Origin: Streptococcus sp. SPS1
GTDB taxonomy: Bacteria; Bacillota; Bacilli; Lactobacillales; Streptococcaceae
Direction of reading: 5' to 3'
NCBI RefSeq assembly: GCF_030439915.1
Contig: NZ_JAQFJG010000004.1
Coordinates: 1-64,000 of the forward strand
Length of the DNA stretch: 64,000 bases
In this document: positions 1 through 5,416 of the stretch, piece by piece
How the letters are laid out: the number at the start of each line of letters is the position of its first letter
How positions within the stretch are numbered: position 1 is the stretch's first letter
Notes under the pieces: model-generated
Told to the model about the DNA's origin: nothing
Databases searched by the model: none
The model's input: only the letters and a program-made list of their open reading frames with translations
Program-made: the position numbers and the translations under genes

Positions 1-253
1 AAACCTCCTGTTAACTATTTGAACAATAGAACAAGAGGCTACTAGTAATTTTATTTTCATGCTCAAGGCATATTCGAGTTATCTCATGACTCTTGTTCAT
101 CCAGTTTTTTTAACAGGCTAGGAAAAGCCCTATTAGACACCACGGATTTGTATTGTTCATCTTCATTATAAGCTAAACTTCTTTTTCTGTCATGAGTTAG
201 CAGGCTCTGCCTGCTTAGAGTTTTTTTATCATAAAAAGTCCTTTCTTTTCGAT

Positions 254-284
254 TGCTTGCCCGCATAGTTGAAAAGGTGTAGAA
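254..284 (+). repeat. Dispersed repeat copy 1 (TTGCCCGYATAGTTGA)
   Basis: The 19 bases at 254-272 are identical to 6346-6364, and the similarity continues to the GTGTAGAA/ATGTAGAA block ending at 284/6376. A third, inverted copy with one change lies at 37083-37101. The function is unknown. Confidence 0.7.
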
Positions 285-339
285 CTTATGATAAACTATA
301 GGTGTATTTTTTTATCATCTTTTCCATTACTTGCTTGAT

Positions 340-396
340 GGAAAGTTTAATCCTCACACTCAGAAGTTTGCCGATGGAGAGTGTGGGGATTTTTTT
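340..396 (+). terminator. Terminator-like direct repeat, copy A
   Basis: A 10-bp stem (352-361 with 379-388, one G-T wobble) is followed by a run of seven T on the + strand. About 57 bases here match 539-594 at nearly 90% identity. The two copies flank the small RNA at about 405-500. Confidence 0.6.
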
Positions 397-403
397 GTTT
401 AAA

Positions 404-500
404 TTCAACAAAAAACGGTAACTAAATTTATAGTTACCGTTTCTGCGTGGCAGCTTGTGCCAACCAGATTATTTGCACTAGGATTTCTCCTAGGTTAGTA
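404..500 (-). ncRNA. Candidate structured small RNA downstream of abiF-like gene
   Basis: This leftward transcript of about 95 nt is predicted from sequence. A consensus promoter (TTGACA at 529-534, 17-bp spacer, TATTA-type -10 TAATAT at 506-511 with an adjacent TG extension) points into it, and it ends in an intrinsic terminator (stem 413-442, then T-rich). Two hairpins lie between: CTAGGA-GAAA-TCCTAG (481-496, GNRA tetraloop) and TGGCA-CAAGC-TGCCA (448-462). CTAACC near the 5' end can also pair with GGTTGG, giving a possible pseudoknot. No open reading frame with a ribosome site is seen. By position it may be the RNA partner of the Abi gene; that is inference. Confidence 0.7.
413..442 (-). 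terminator. Intrinsic terminator of candidate small RNA
   Basis: A perfect 12-bp inverted repeat (413-424 with 431-442) is followed on the minus strand by TTTT, then TGTTG. No other leftward gene lies between it and the small-RNA promoter. Confidence 0.75.
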
Positions 501-505
501 ACTAT

Positions 506-534
506 ATATTATCAAATATATATCATTTTGTCAA
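506..534 (-). promoter_or_regulatory. Promoter of candidate small RNA
   Basis: On the minus strand TTGACA and TAATAT are separated by exactly 17 bp, and TGA directly precedes the -10 (extended -10). The expected start is near 500. Confidence 0.75.
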
Positions 535-538
535 AAAT

Positions 539-594
539 GGAAAGTTGAGTCCTCACACTGAAAGTTTGCCGTTGGAGATTGTGGGGATTTTTTT
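539..594 (+). repeat. Terminator-like direct repeat, copy B
   Basis: This is the second copy of the 340-396 repeat. Its stem is weaker (seven pairs, then a mismatch), but the T run is conserved. It lies directly beyond the stop codon of the leftward Abi gene and just outside the small-RNA promoter. Confidence 0.6.
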
Positions 595-599
595 ATTTT

Positions 600-1631
600 C
601 TATTTTTTAAATATATTTTTTATAGCATGCCACAGGTATCTCCAACGGTAATTTTTGTGGAAATTACGATGCCTTTGTAAATCTGTTTTTAGAACATCTT
701 TTGGATATCCCATTTCGCTGGCTAAAACTAGCCAATCTGAGGGGTATGATGCGTCATGCTCCTTTATAGAATAGAGACATAGTTCTAATAAGTTAAAGCC
801 TTCTTTGTTATCAAATAAGGCTAAAGAATGGAAGAAAGTATATAAATCTCTTTGCCCTTTACCATTTCGGTAATCAGCCGGTGTTATCTTTATTTGGTTA
901 TGAAACTTTTTGTGGTAACTTAGACTCGCACTTGCTTTATAATTAAACATGCGTCCACCATGAGCAGCACGATTTCTGAATGCTAATATTAAATCTAGTA
1001 TTTCTATAAATAAAGTTTTATCTGCTGGTGTTAGTTGAGAGCTAGAAAGACCTGTACAAAGAGAAATAATCTTGTCTTTTTGTGGACCTTTTAGGATTTT
1101 AATAAAATTGGTGATATTTCCTAGTGTTGTTTCTTTAAAAAGTATCCATGGAGGTATGTGCTTATGTTTGATTCGATAAGAGTTTAAAGGCTCTACAGGT
1201 CTATTGGCTGCGATGTCTTTAAGCATATCCAGAAGAAAATCTCTTTGATATTTTTTGTGTTTACGTTGAAATTTCCCTTTATTGTAATTTTTTCTATCCA
1301 GATAATCTGATTCTAAAATACCAAAATCTTCTGCTAGAGTATAAGCTAGGGCTGTTCTTAGAGATAACTCTACTTCCAAAGTCGCTTGCATGACCAAACT
1401 TCTGATTTGTTTGTCAAGATTATAAAGTGAAACAAGGTGTTCAAATGTTTCCTTTTCTAAAAATGTTTCAACTTTTTTGGATGAATCAAGTAAAAAAATC
1501 TTGTATCCATTTACTATTTCGTAATAACCGTAGTTTCTGAGAGCAAAGTTAGCTGCTTTTCTATCTAAAATAGTTAAGTTTCTATTTTCTAATATTTTAA
1601 TTTGTTTATTAAAATCGGAAAAAGGTTTCAT
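600..1631 (-). CDS. AbiF/Abi_2-family abortive infection protein (HEPN)
   Basis: The 343-aa protein matches the Abi_2 (AbiD/AbiF) family, whose members block phage growth and belong to the HEPN RNase superfamily. Near the N-terminus it has the family signature (YYEIVNGYK, about residues 36-44). The HEPN catalytic motif R-x4-H appears as RNRAAH at residues 219-224, followed by GGR. The start at 1631 is chosen because AGGAG lies about 6 bases upstream; a longer open frame to 1757 would run through the promoter and the leader hairpins. It has its own consensus promoter and structured RNA on both sides, so it looks like an autonomous prophage defence cassette. RNA-controlled toxicity is inference. 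Confidence 0.85.
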   Translation of the reverse strand: MKPFSDFNKQIKILENRNLTILDRKAANFALRNYGYYEIVNGYKIFLLDSSKKVETFLEKETFEHLVSLYNLDKQIRSLVMQATLEVELSLRTALAYTLAEDFGILESDYLDRKNYNKGKFQRKHKKYQRDFLLDMLKDIAANRPVEPLNSYRIKHKHIPPWILFKETTLGNITNFIKILKGPQKDKIISLCTGLSSSQLTPADKTLFIEILDLILAFRNRAAHGGRMFNYKASASLSYHKKFHNQIKITPADYRNGKGQRDLYTFFHSLALFDNKEGFNLLELCLYSIKEHDASYPSDWLVLASEMGYPKDVLKTDLQRHRNFHKNYRWRYLWHAIKNIFKK

Positions 1632-1718
1632 TTTTTCTCCTATAAAGCACGAAAGAGCCTCAATAATGTATTGAGACTCTTTCGGTAGGATGCATCGGGC
1701 ATCCGGACCAATTCGTAT
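1632..1718 (-). ncRNA. Structured 5' leader of the Abi gene
   Basis: The predicted 87-nt leader contains two tandem hairpins. The first is GGATGC-CCGAT-GCATCC (1688-1704), extended by GGT/ACC. The second is a 16-bp stem with a 3-nt loop (1650-1684, one G-U pair). The ribosome site AGGAG (1637-1641) lies just after the second hairpin. Rfam contains an 'abiF' structured RNA motif linked to Abi genes. Whether this leader or the downstream small RNA belongs to it would need a covariance-model search. Confidence 0.6.
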
Positions 1719-1724
1719 AAATAC

Positions 1725-1753
1725 ATTATAGAGTCTTTTGTTATTTTTGTCAA
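1725..1753 (-). promoter_or_regulatory. Perfect consensus promoter of the Abi gene
   Basis: TTGACA (1748-1753) and TATAAT (1725-1730) on the minus strand are separated by exactly 17 bp. A hairpin between this promoter and the repressor stop codon (about 1754-1782) may limit read-through from the repressor gene. Confidence 0.85.
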
Positions 1754-1783
1754 GCAACTATTTCCAAAATGGAAACAGTTGGT

Positions 1784-2590
1784 TTATTTCTCTCTATACA
1801 CGCTGACAACTTCCCCGATAGTGCGGATATCGTTGCTTTCGTCTAGATGTATATCAGCACATTCAGGGTTAAGGCTTTCAAGATATCCCTGACGCAGTTT
1901 CTTGACATAGTTAGCGCCGTCTACTTGGAAGATACCGATGGTGTTATAGTCAACCTGTGGGGTATTCTTGATAAAGAGGTAGTCACCATTTTTTATCTTT
2001 GGCTCCATAGAGTTGCCGACGACATAAGCGATAGCATCGTAGTCGTCTGGGATTTCATCATCATAGAATGAAACCTCCATATCTAAATCGTCGTCCTGCA
2101 TCGAGCCACTACCAGCAGAGACAACCCCAGTAACACGTCGGTAAGTAGTCTGTCTGTAGTCGTCCAGTCTGATGATGTTTTCCGATACTTCGTTTTTCTT
2201 CGTTTCTTCTTCGTTTTGCTCTGTGTACATCTCGCCGTTTGCTTTTTGTCTCTCCAGAAGCTCCTCAGAAGTCCGTAGGACGATTTTTTTATTATCTGGG
2301 GTTAATTGTACCACCTTGTCCGTTATCTGCTGTGTGAGCGAATCTGGGGACGCTGTGGGGGTGTCTGCTTTACGAATAGGTGGAAATAAATCGTCAATGG
2401 TTACGCTGAGAGCAGAGGATATTTTAAACAAAGTATTCTTTTTAGGAGTACGGAAACCTTTTTCATAGTTTGCTATAGTTGTATCCCCCATATCCACTAA
2501 AGTAGCTAATTCTTTTTGTGTTAATCCACGTTGCAACCGATATTCTTTTATTTTTGTACCAATGTATATAGCTAATTCTTTGTCAGTCAT
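1784..2590 (-). CDS. CI-like prophage repressor (XRE HTH + S24 peptidase)
   Basis: This 268-aa LexA/CI-type repressor should maintain lysogeny by binding operators in the switch region and should self-cleave in the SOS response. Residues 8-65 form an XRE helix-turn-helix. The C-terminal S24 domain carries the Ala159-Gly160 cleavage site, the nucleophile Ser194 (GNSMEP) and the catalytic Lys230 (YVKKL). It is transcribed leftward from the switch region, opposite the early genes. The start has TCTCCTGA on the + strand (AGGAGA on the gene strand) at good spacing. Confidence 0.9.
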   Translation of the reverse strand: MTDKELAIYIGTKIKEYRLQRGLTQKELATLVDMGDTTIANYEKGFRTPKKNTLFKISSALSVTIDDLFPPIRKADTPTASPDSLTQQITDKVVQLTPDNKKIVLRTSEELLERQKANGEMYTEQNEEETKKNEVSENIIRLDDYRQTTYRRVTGVVSAGSGSMQDDDLDMEVSFYDDEIPDDYDAIAYVVGNSMEPKIKNGDYLFIKNTPQVDYNTIGIFQVDGANYVKKLRQGYLESLNPECADIHLDESNDIRTIGEVVSVYREK

Positions 2591-2619
2591 ATATTTCTCC
2601 TGAGTGTTTTCTTAAGTAG

Positions 2620-2650
2620 ATTATAACAAAATATTCACGGAAAGAAAAGT
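2620..2650 (-). promoter_or_regulatory. Candidate repressor-maintenance promoter
   Basis: TATAAT lies on the minus strand (2620-2625) without a good -35 at 17 bp. An imperfect operator-like element (TTCACGGAAAG, 2634-2644) overlaps where the -35 should be. This is consistent with a promoter that is weak unless activated. Confidence 0.45.
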
Positions 2651-2676
2651 TTTTTTGTTTTTTCGCAAAAAAACTG

Positions 2677-2705
2677 TTGACACTTCACGAAAAGTGAGGT
2701 ATAAT
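2677..2705 (+). promoter_or_regulatory. Early rightward promoter with CI operator
   Basis: TTGACA (2677-2682), a 17-bp spacer and TATAAT (2700-2705) form a perfect promoter. The spacer is filled by the palindromic operator ACTTCACGAAAAGTGA (2682-2697), so bound repressor would block polymerase. The identical 16 bp recur at 3661-3676. Confidence 0.85.
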
Positions 2706-2753
2706 ATAATCAAGCTTAAGGAAATAACAAAAAACAAACCGGAGGGAAATAAC

Positions 2754-3029
2754 ATGAATACATTAAACGAGAAAGCAATCAACATCTTTAAAGCAGTAGC
2801 TAAGGAAACTTTAATCCAAGGCACTTACGAGGAAAACTTCCTTTACAGCCAACTTGAAGCATTCTGTACTAACTGCCGTCAATTCGCTTTTGGATGGACA
2901 GAGTTAGCAGAAGAGATTGAACGTCAAGAGCGTTACCTTCTCGATTCTGGTTTCACTCAAGAGGAAATCGATGACATTCGTTTTGATGCAGCATTTGCAG
3001 GAATGTTTGATAAACTAAATGTAGCCTGA
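2754..3029 (+). CDS. First early phage protein, function unknown
   Basis: The 91-aa acidic protein is the first gene under the early rightward promoter. I do not recognise the family and see no helix-turn-helix, so it is not an obvious Cro. GGAGG precedes the ATG at 2754. Its TGA stop lies inside the base of a tRNA-like hairpin that follows immediately. Confidence 0.75.
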   Translation: MNTLNEKAINIFKAVAKETLIQGTYEENFLYSQLEAFCTNCRQFAFGWTELAEEIERQERYLLDSGFTQEEIDDIRFDAAFAGMFDKLNVA

Positions 3030-3061
3030 TTGGTATCACCAAGGTTCGAATCCTTGGCAGG
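3015..3061 (+). other. tRNA T-arm-like structure
   Basis: CCAAGG-TTCGAAT-CCTTGG (3039-3057) is a perfect 6-bp stem with a canonical T-loop. It is enclosed by CCTG/CAGG (3025-3028 with 3058-3061), and the bases before it (TGATTGGTATC) resemble a D-arm. No anticodon arm or complete acceptor is present, so it is not a normal tRNA gene. Confidence 0.45.
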
Positions 3062-3101
3062 TTGTTGCTCCAAGAGCAAAATAAAACAGGAGGTGCAGCC
3101 A

Positions 3102-3200
3102 ATGAGGCGACAGGAACAAAGACCTAAAAAAAGAGAATTCGGCTTAAAAATCCAAATTCTCTGGTTCAAATTCGAACTTCACTACTCAATAGAGTGGTAG
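3102..3200 (+). CDS. Small basic phage protein (32 aa)
   Basis: ATG at 3102 follows a strong AGGAGG. The short product has a basic N-terminus (MRRQEQRPKKRE) and an aromatic-rich C-terminus with five W/F/Y residues in 15. The family is not recognised. It lies between the tRNA-like hairpin and the GC-rich hairpins at about 3209-3245. Confidence 0.5.
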   Translation: MRRQEQRPKKREFGLKIQILWFKFELHYSIEW

Positions 3201-3297
3201 AAGTTTACAAGGGGCTGACCTAAAGCCCCTCCCCTTTAAAGGGGTACTGTCATTGTATCATATAGGCTGTATCTCCTGCAAGAAAAAGGAGAAAAAA

Positions 3298-3456
3298 ATG
3301 GATTGGAAAAAATTCTTGTTTGGTAACTTTGATTACGAAAAGATAAATCAAGACAATCATGCAAAAACTTCCTTGGAAATTCGAGGTGGACTTATTCCGA
3401 GTATATTGTTCTGGTCTGGTATTATCGTACTAATTTTATATTTAATTTTCAGATAG
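3298..3456 (+). CDS. Small single-span membrane protein (52 aa)
   Basis: The start at 3298 is chosen for its upstream AAGGAG. The C-terminal third is one hydrophobic segment (about residues 30-51), so the protein is probably anchored by its tail with the polar N-terminus in the cytoplasm. The family is unknown. It lies among early regulators of the prophage. Confidence 0.6.
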   Translation: MDWKKFLFGNFDYEKINQDNHAKTSLEIRGGLIPSILFWSGIIVLILYLIFR

Positions 3457-3471
3457 GGAGGTGATTATGGT

Positions 3472-3681
3472 TTGCAAATTCTTTTATATAAACTGAGGAA
3501 GGAGAAAAATATTTCTCAGAAAGAAATGGCAGATGTTATCGGAAAAAGCGAGAATAGCTATCGTAACAAAGAATTAGGTAAACAAGATTTTAAACTGAGT
3601 GAAATGTTCAAAATCGCCCATTATTTCGGTAAAGAATTGGGCGATATATTCACACCTCAGACTTCACGAAAAGTGAAATAA
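3472..3681 (+). CDS. XRE-family Cro-like regulator (69 aa)
   Basis: The product is one helix-turn-helix domain (LRKEKNISQKEMADVIG) typical of small phage Cro/CI-like proteins. The only in-frame start is TTG at 3472, with GGGAGG about 10 bases upstream. Its last codons (encoding TSRKVK) contain an exact copy of the CI operator, so operator DNA and coding sequence overlap. Confidence 0.75.
   Translation: MQILLYKLRKEKNISQKEMADVIGKSENSYRNKELGKQDFKLSEMFKIAHYFGKELGDIFTPQTSRKVK
3661..3676. promoter_or_regulatory. Second copy of the CI operator
   Basis: ACTTCACGAAAAGTGA is identical to 2682-2697. It lies at the 3' end of the Cro-like gene, about 980 bp from the first operator. Confidence 0.7.
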
Positions 3682-3721
3682 AACACCTAAAATCAAAAAA
3701 GGTCAAACTTTTTTCAAAATC

Positions 3722-3766
3722 GATAGAATAATTCTATCAAAACTGTTGACAAGTACCAACAGTTTT
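3722..3766. promoter_or_regulatory. Two palindromes upstream of second XRE gene
   Basis: A perfect 17-bp palindrome (3722-3738) is followed by a 10-bp inverted repeat AAAACTGTTG/CAACAGTTTT (3739-3748, 3757-3766) with an 8-bp spacer. TTGACA (3746-3751) lies within the second one, but I see no -10 at standard spacing. The pair could be an operator for a second regulator. Confidence 0.5.
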
Positions 3767-3798
3767 GAAAAGACCTATTAGTAGAAAGGAAAAAGTCA

Positions 3799-3984
3799 AT
3801 GTATGGAGCGAAAATGAGGGAGCTGAGAACGGCTCAAAAGCTGGGCTTGCGTGAGCTTGCCAAGCGAACCTTGATAGACTACACGACCTTGTCACGGATC
3901 GAGAACGACCTGAAGGCGGTGACGCTGTCGCAGGCGGTGGTCATTGCTAAGGCGCTAGGGTGTAGGGTAGAAGATATGTTGTAG
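3799..3984 (+). CDS. XRE-family helix-turn-helix regulator (61 aa)
   Basis: The compact helix-turn-helix protein (MRELRTAQKLGLRELAKRT, then TTLSRIEN) ends right after the domain. AGAAAGGAAA precedes the ATG. It is a second small regulator of the early region, possibly acting on the palindromes just upstream. Its base composition (several CG-rich codons) differs from its neighbours, consistent with separate acquisition. Confidence 0.8.
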   Translation: MYGAKMRELRTAQKLGLRELAKRTLIDYTTLSRIENDLKAVTLSQAVVIAKALGCRVEDML

Positions 3985-3999
3985 GAGGAAGGAGAGGGG

Positions 4000-4140
4000 A
4001 TGCTAAAACTGAATATCTCTTTAAGAAGTACGTCTGTAGATGAAGCTATTGAAAAAATAGCTCGCATTAAAGAAGCACATCCAGAAGATGTGCTCCAAAT
4101 AGATGTTACGATTCTGGATGATTATCTTTTAAGTTCGTAA
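4000..4140 (+). CDS. Small acidic phage protein (46 aa)
   Basis: ATG at 4000 follows GGAGAGGGG. I do not recognise the family. The gene overlaps the end of a convergent leftward small gene by 35 bp (4106-4140), so the two messages can pair. Confidence 0.5.
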   Translation: MLKLNISLRSTSVDEAIEKIARIKEAHPEDVLQIDVTILDDYLLSS

Positions 4141-4285
4141 CAGTTTCATAGAATCGCTTGTAGAATTGTTCAATGGCTTCTTCTGTTAATCCAGATTTTG
4201 GAACACTTTGTGCAACTCGAATATTAAAGTGTTCGACGGTAATTTTTGTAAGTTCTAAAGCGATTTCTTTGTCAGATAGTGTCAT
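4106..4285 (-). CDS. Small leftward phage protein (59 aa)
   Basis: The open frame begins at 4285 after a strong AGGGGGTGAT ribosome site, with TATAAT (4309-4314) on the same strand upstream. The product looks mostly helical. The family is not recognised. It is one of only two leftward genes within the early region and overlaps the + strand gene at its 3' end. Confidence 0.6.
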   Translation of the reverse strand: MTLSDKEIALELTKITVEHFNIRVAQSVPKSGLTEEAIEQFYKRFYETVTNLKDNHPES

Positions 4286-4391
4286 TACATCACCCCCTTT
4301 CTGATTTTATTATAGCAAAAAGGGGAGAACAATAGAAAGGAAGACAGTGGGAAACTATTTTAACACTGGGGAAAGTAAGAAGAGGAATAAT

Positions 4392-4589
4392 ATGAACAAC
4401 GCAGCGCAAAAAGTAACACGGATTGACAAAGATGCCTGGGAGATTGCTGCAGAGCTGGCGAATGAGTACGGAGTATCTATTTGTAACATCATCAGCGAGA
4501 GCGTCCGCTACTGTGCAGAGAATGCCGAATTTAAGGAGATGGACGTTGTCGTTAAACGATTGGTAATCGGCAGTAAGGTGCTGGAGTAG
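4392..4589 (+). CDS. Small phage protein, possible ribbon-helix-helix
   Basis: The 65-aa product starts at ATG 4392 after AAGAGGAA; a GTG at 4347 in the same frame lacks a ribosome site. The spacing of VTRIDKDAWEIAAELAN and the following helix resembles ribbon-helix-helix DNA-binding proteins, but this is a weak match. Confidence 0.6.
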   Translation: MNNAAQKVTRIDKDAWEIAAELANEYGVSICNIISESVRYCAENAEFKEMDVVVKRLVIGSKVLE

Positions 4590-4598
4590 GAGGAGAAG

Positions 4599-4751
4599 AT
4601 GAATGAACTCGAAAAAAAAGCCCTCAATGAAGTATTGAGGACCGTTAGACTTATAAATGAAAAAGTTGCTGAGATTGGGGAACTGCAAAGTCAACAAGAG
4701 CTAGCTATTTCTTATCTTCGGGGAATAATAGACGGTTCTGTGTCCGATTAA
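4599..4751 (+). CDS. Small helical phage protein (50 aa)
   Basis: ATG at 4599 follows AGGAGGAGA. The product is predicted to be one long amphipathic helix. Its last 47 bp overlap the end of the convergent leftward gene that finishes at 4705. Confidence 0.55.
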   Translation: MNELEKKALNEVLRTVRLINEKVAEIGELQSQQELAISYLRGIIDGSVSD

Positions 4752-5361
4752 TCGTCTTTCCAGCTCGTCTAATAATTACCTTACCGCCATGCGATGTTTT
4801 AAAATCAAAATCATGCGTGTGTACGAGAGGAGAATAAGACTGTTGCTTTTCTAACAGATTTAGTATCTTGTTTAGCTTTTTAGTTATTTTATCATCAAGC
4901 TCATCTAATGTAACGCTTTTATCAATACGACTTTCAGGCATTTCGAAGTTTTCAAAACTTAGTATTTTAGATTTCAAATTCTCTTTAGACTCTTCAATTT
5001 TTGCCACATCGGTATCGTAGAATACGGTACGAGTCGTCATAACATCAAAAGGAAGATTTCCTCCTACTTTTATGATTGGGACTAGTGGAAGTTCAAGCGC
5101 CTGTCTGAAACCTAACTCGTAGAATGCGTTGGGATTATGGTCTGTCATATCTGCTATAACCATAGGAGCAGTTTTAAGGTAATTGATAATTGTAGTGTTG
5201 ATGTTGTCAACCGCATTGACGTGGTCAACACGTACAGGCTTATAACCAAGGTCTTCACAAACGGGGGCGATAAGATATTTATATACATTGTCAGCTCGCT
5301 CTCTGGTAGGTGTTCCAGATTCGCCAATAGCAGTTACAATAAAACAAATTTTTTCAGTCAT
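4705..5361 (-). CDS. Deoxyribosyltransferase/TIR-like moron protein
   Basis: The 218-aa protein begins with a Rossmann-like strand (KICFIVTAIGE) and has the motif IADMTDHNPNAFYELG around residues 69-84. That motif is shared by nucleoside 2-deoxyribosyltransferase-like and TIR-like NAD-processing families found in several defence systems. The C-terminal third is helical and charged. It is transcribed leftward against the early operon from its own extended -10 promoter, as expected of a moron. The start at 5361 (ATG) is preferred over an upstream in-frame TTG because the ribosome site lies between them. A role in phage exclusion is inference. Confidence 0.6.
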   Translation of the reverse strand: MTEKICFIVTAIGESGTPTRERADNVYKYLIAPVCEDLGYKPVRVDHVNAVDNINTTIINYLKTAPMVIADMTDHNPNAFYELGFRQALELPLVPIIKVGGNLPFDVMTTRTVFYDTDVAKIEESKENLKSKILSFENFEMPESRIDKSVTLDELDDKITKKLNKILNLLEKQQSYSPLVHTHDFDFKTSHGGKVIIRRAGKTINRTQNRLLFPEDKK

Positions 5362-5387
5362 TTTTTTCTCCAATCGTTTTTATTTTC

Positions 5388-5416
5388 ATTATACCAAATT
5401 TAGAAAGGAATACTAT
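5388..5416 (-). promoter_or_regulatory. Extended -10 promoter of the leftward moron
   Basis: TGGTATAAT lies on the minus strand (-10 at 5388-5393) with a poor -35. It overlaps the ribosome site and start of the rightward antirepressor gene. Confidence 0.5.

Larger units (their letters stand above)
1..403. other. Left-end prophage region without a convincing gene
   Basis: I see no supported gene here. A leftward open frame (84-266) has no ribosome binding site and no recognisable family, so I do not call it. The stretch contains one copy of the TTGCCCGYATAGTTGA repeat (254-272) and one copy of a terminator-like direct repeat (340-396). An integrase would normally lie on this side of a CI repressor, and none is visible, so the prophage probably continues beyond position 1. 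Confidence 0.5.

Noticed and set aside
84-266. Leftward 60-codon open frame at the window edge
   Set aside because: No ribosome site, no recognisable family, and its start codon lies inside a dispersed repeat.
3015-3061. A complete tRNA gene
   Set aside because: A T-arm is present but there is no anticodon arm and no complete acceptor stem.
4347-4391. Upstream GTG start for the 65-aa gene
   Set aside because: No ribosome site at the right distance, while ATG 4392 has one.
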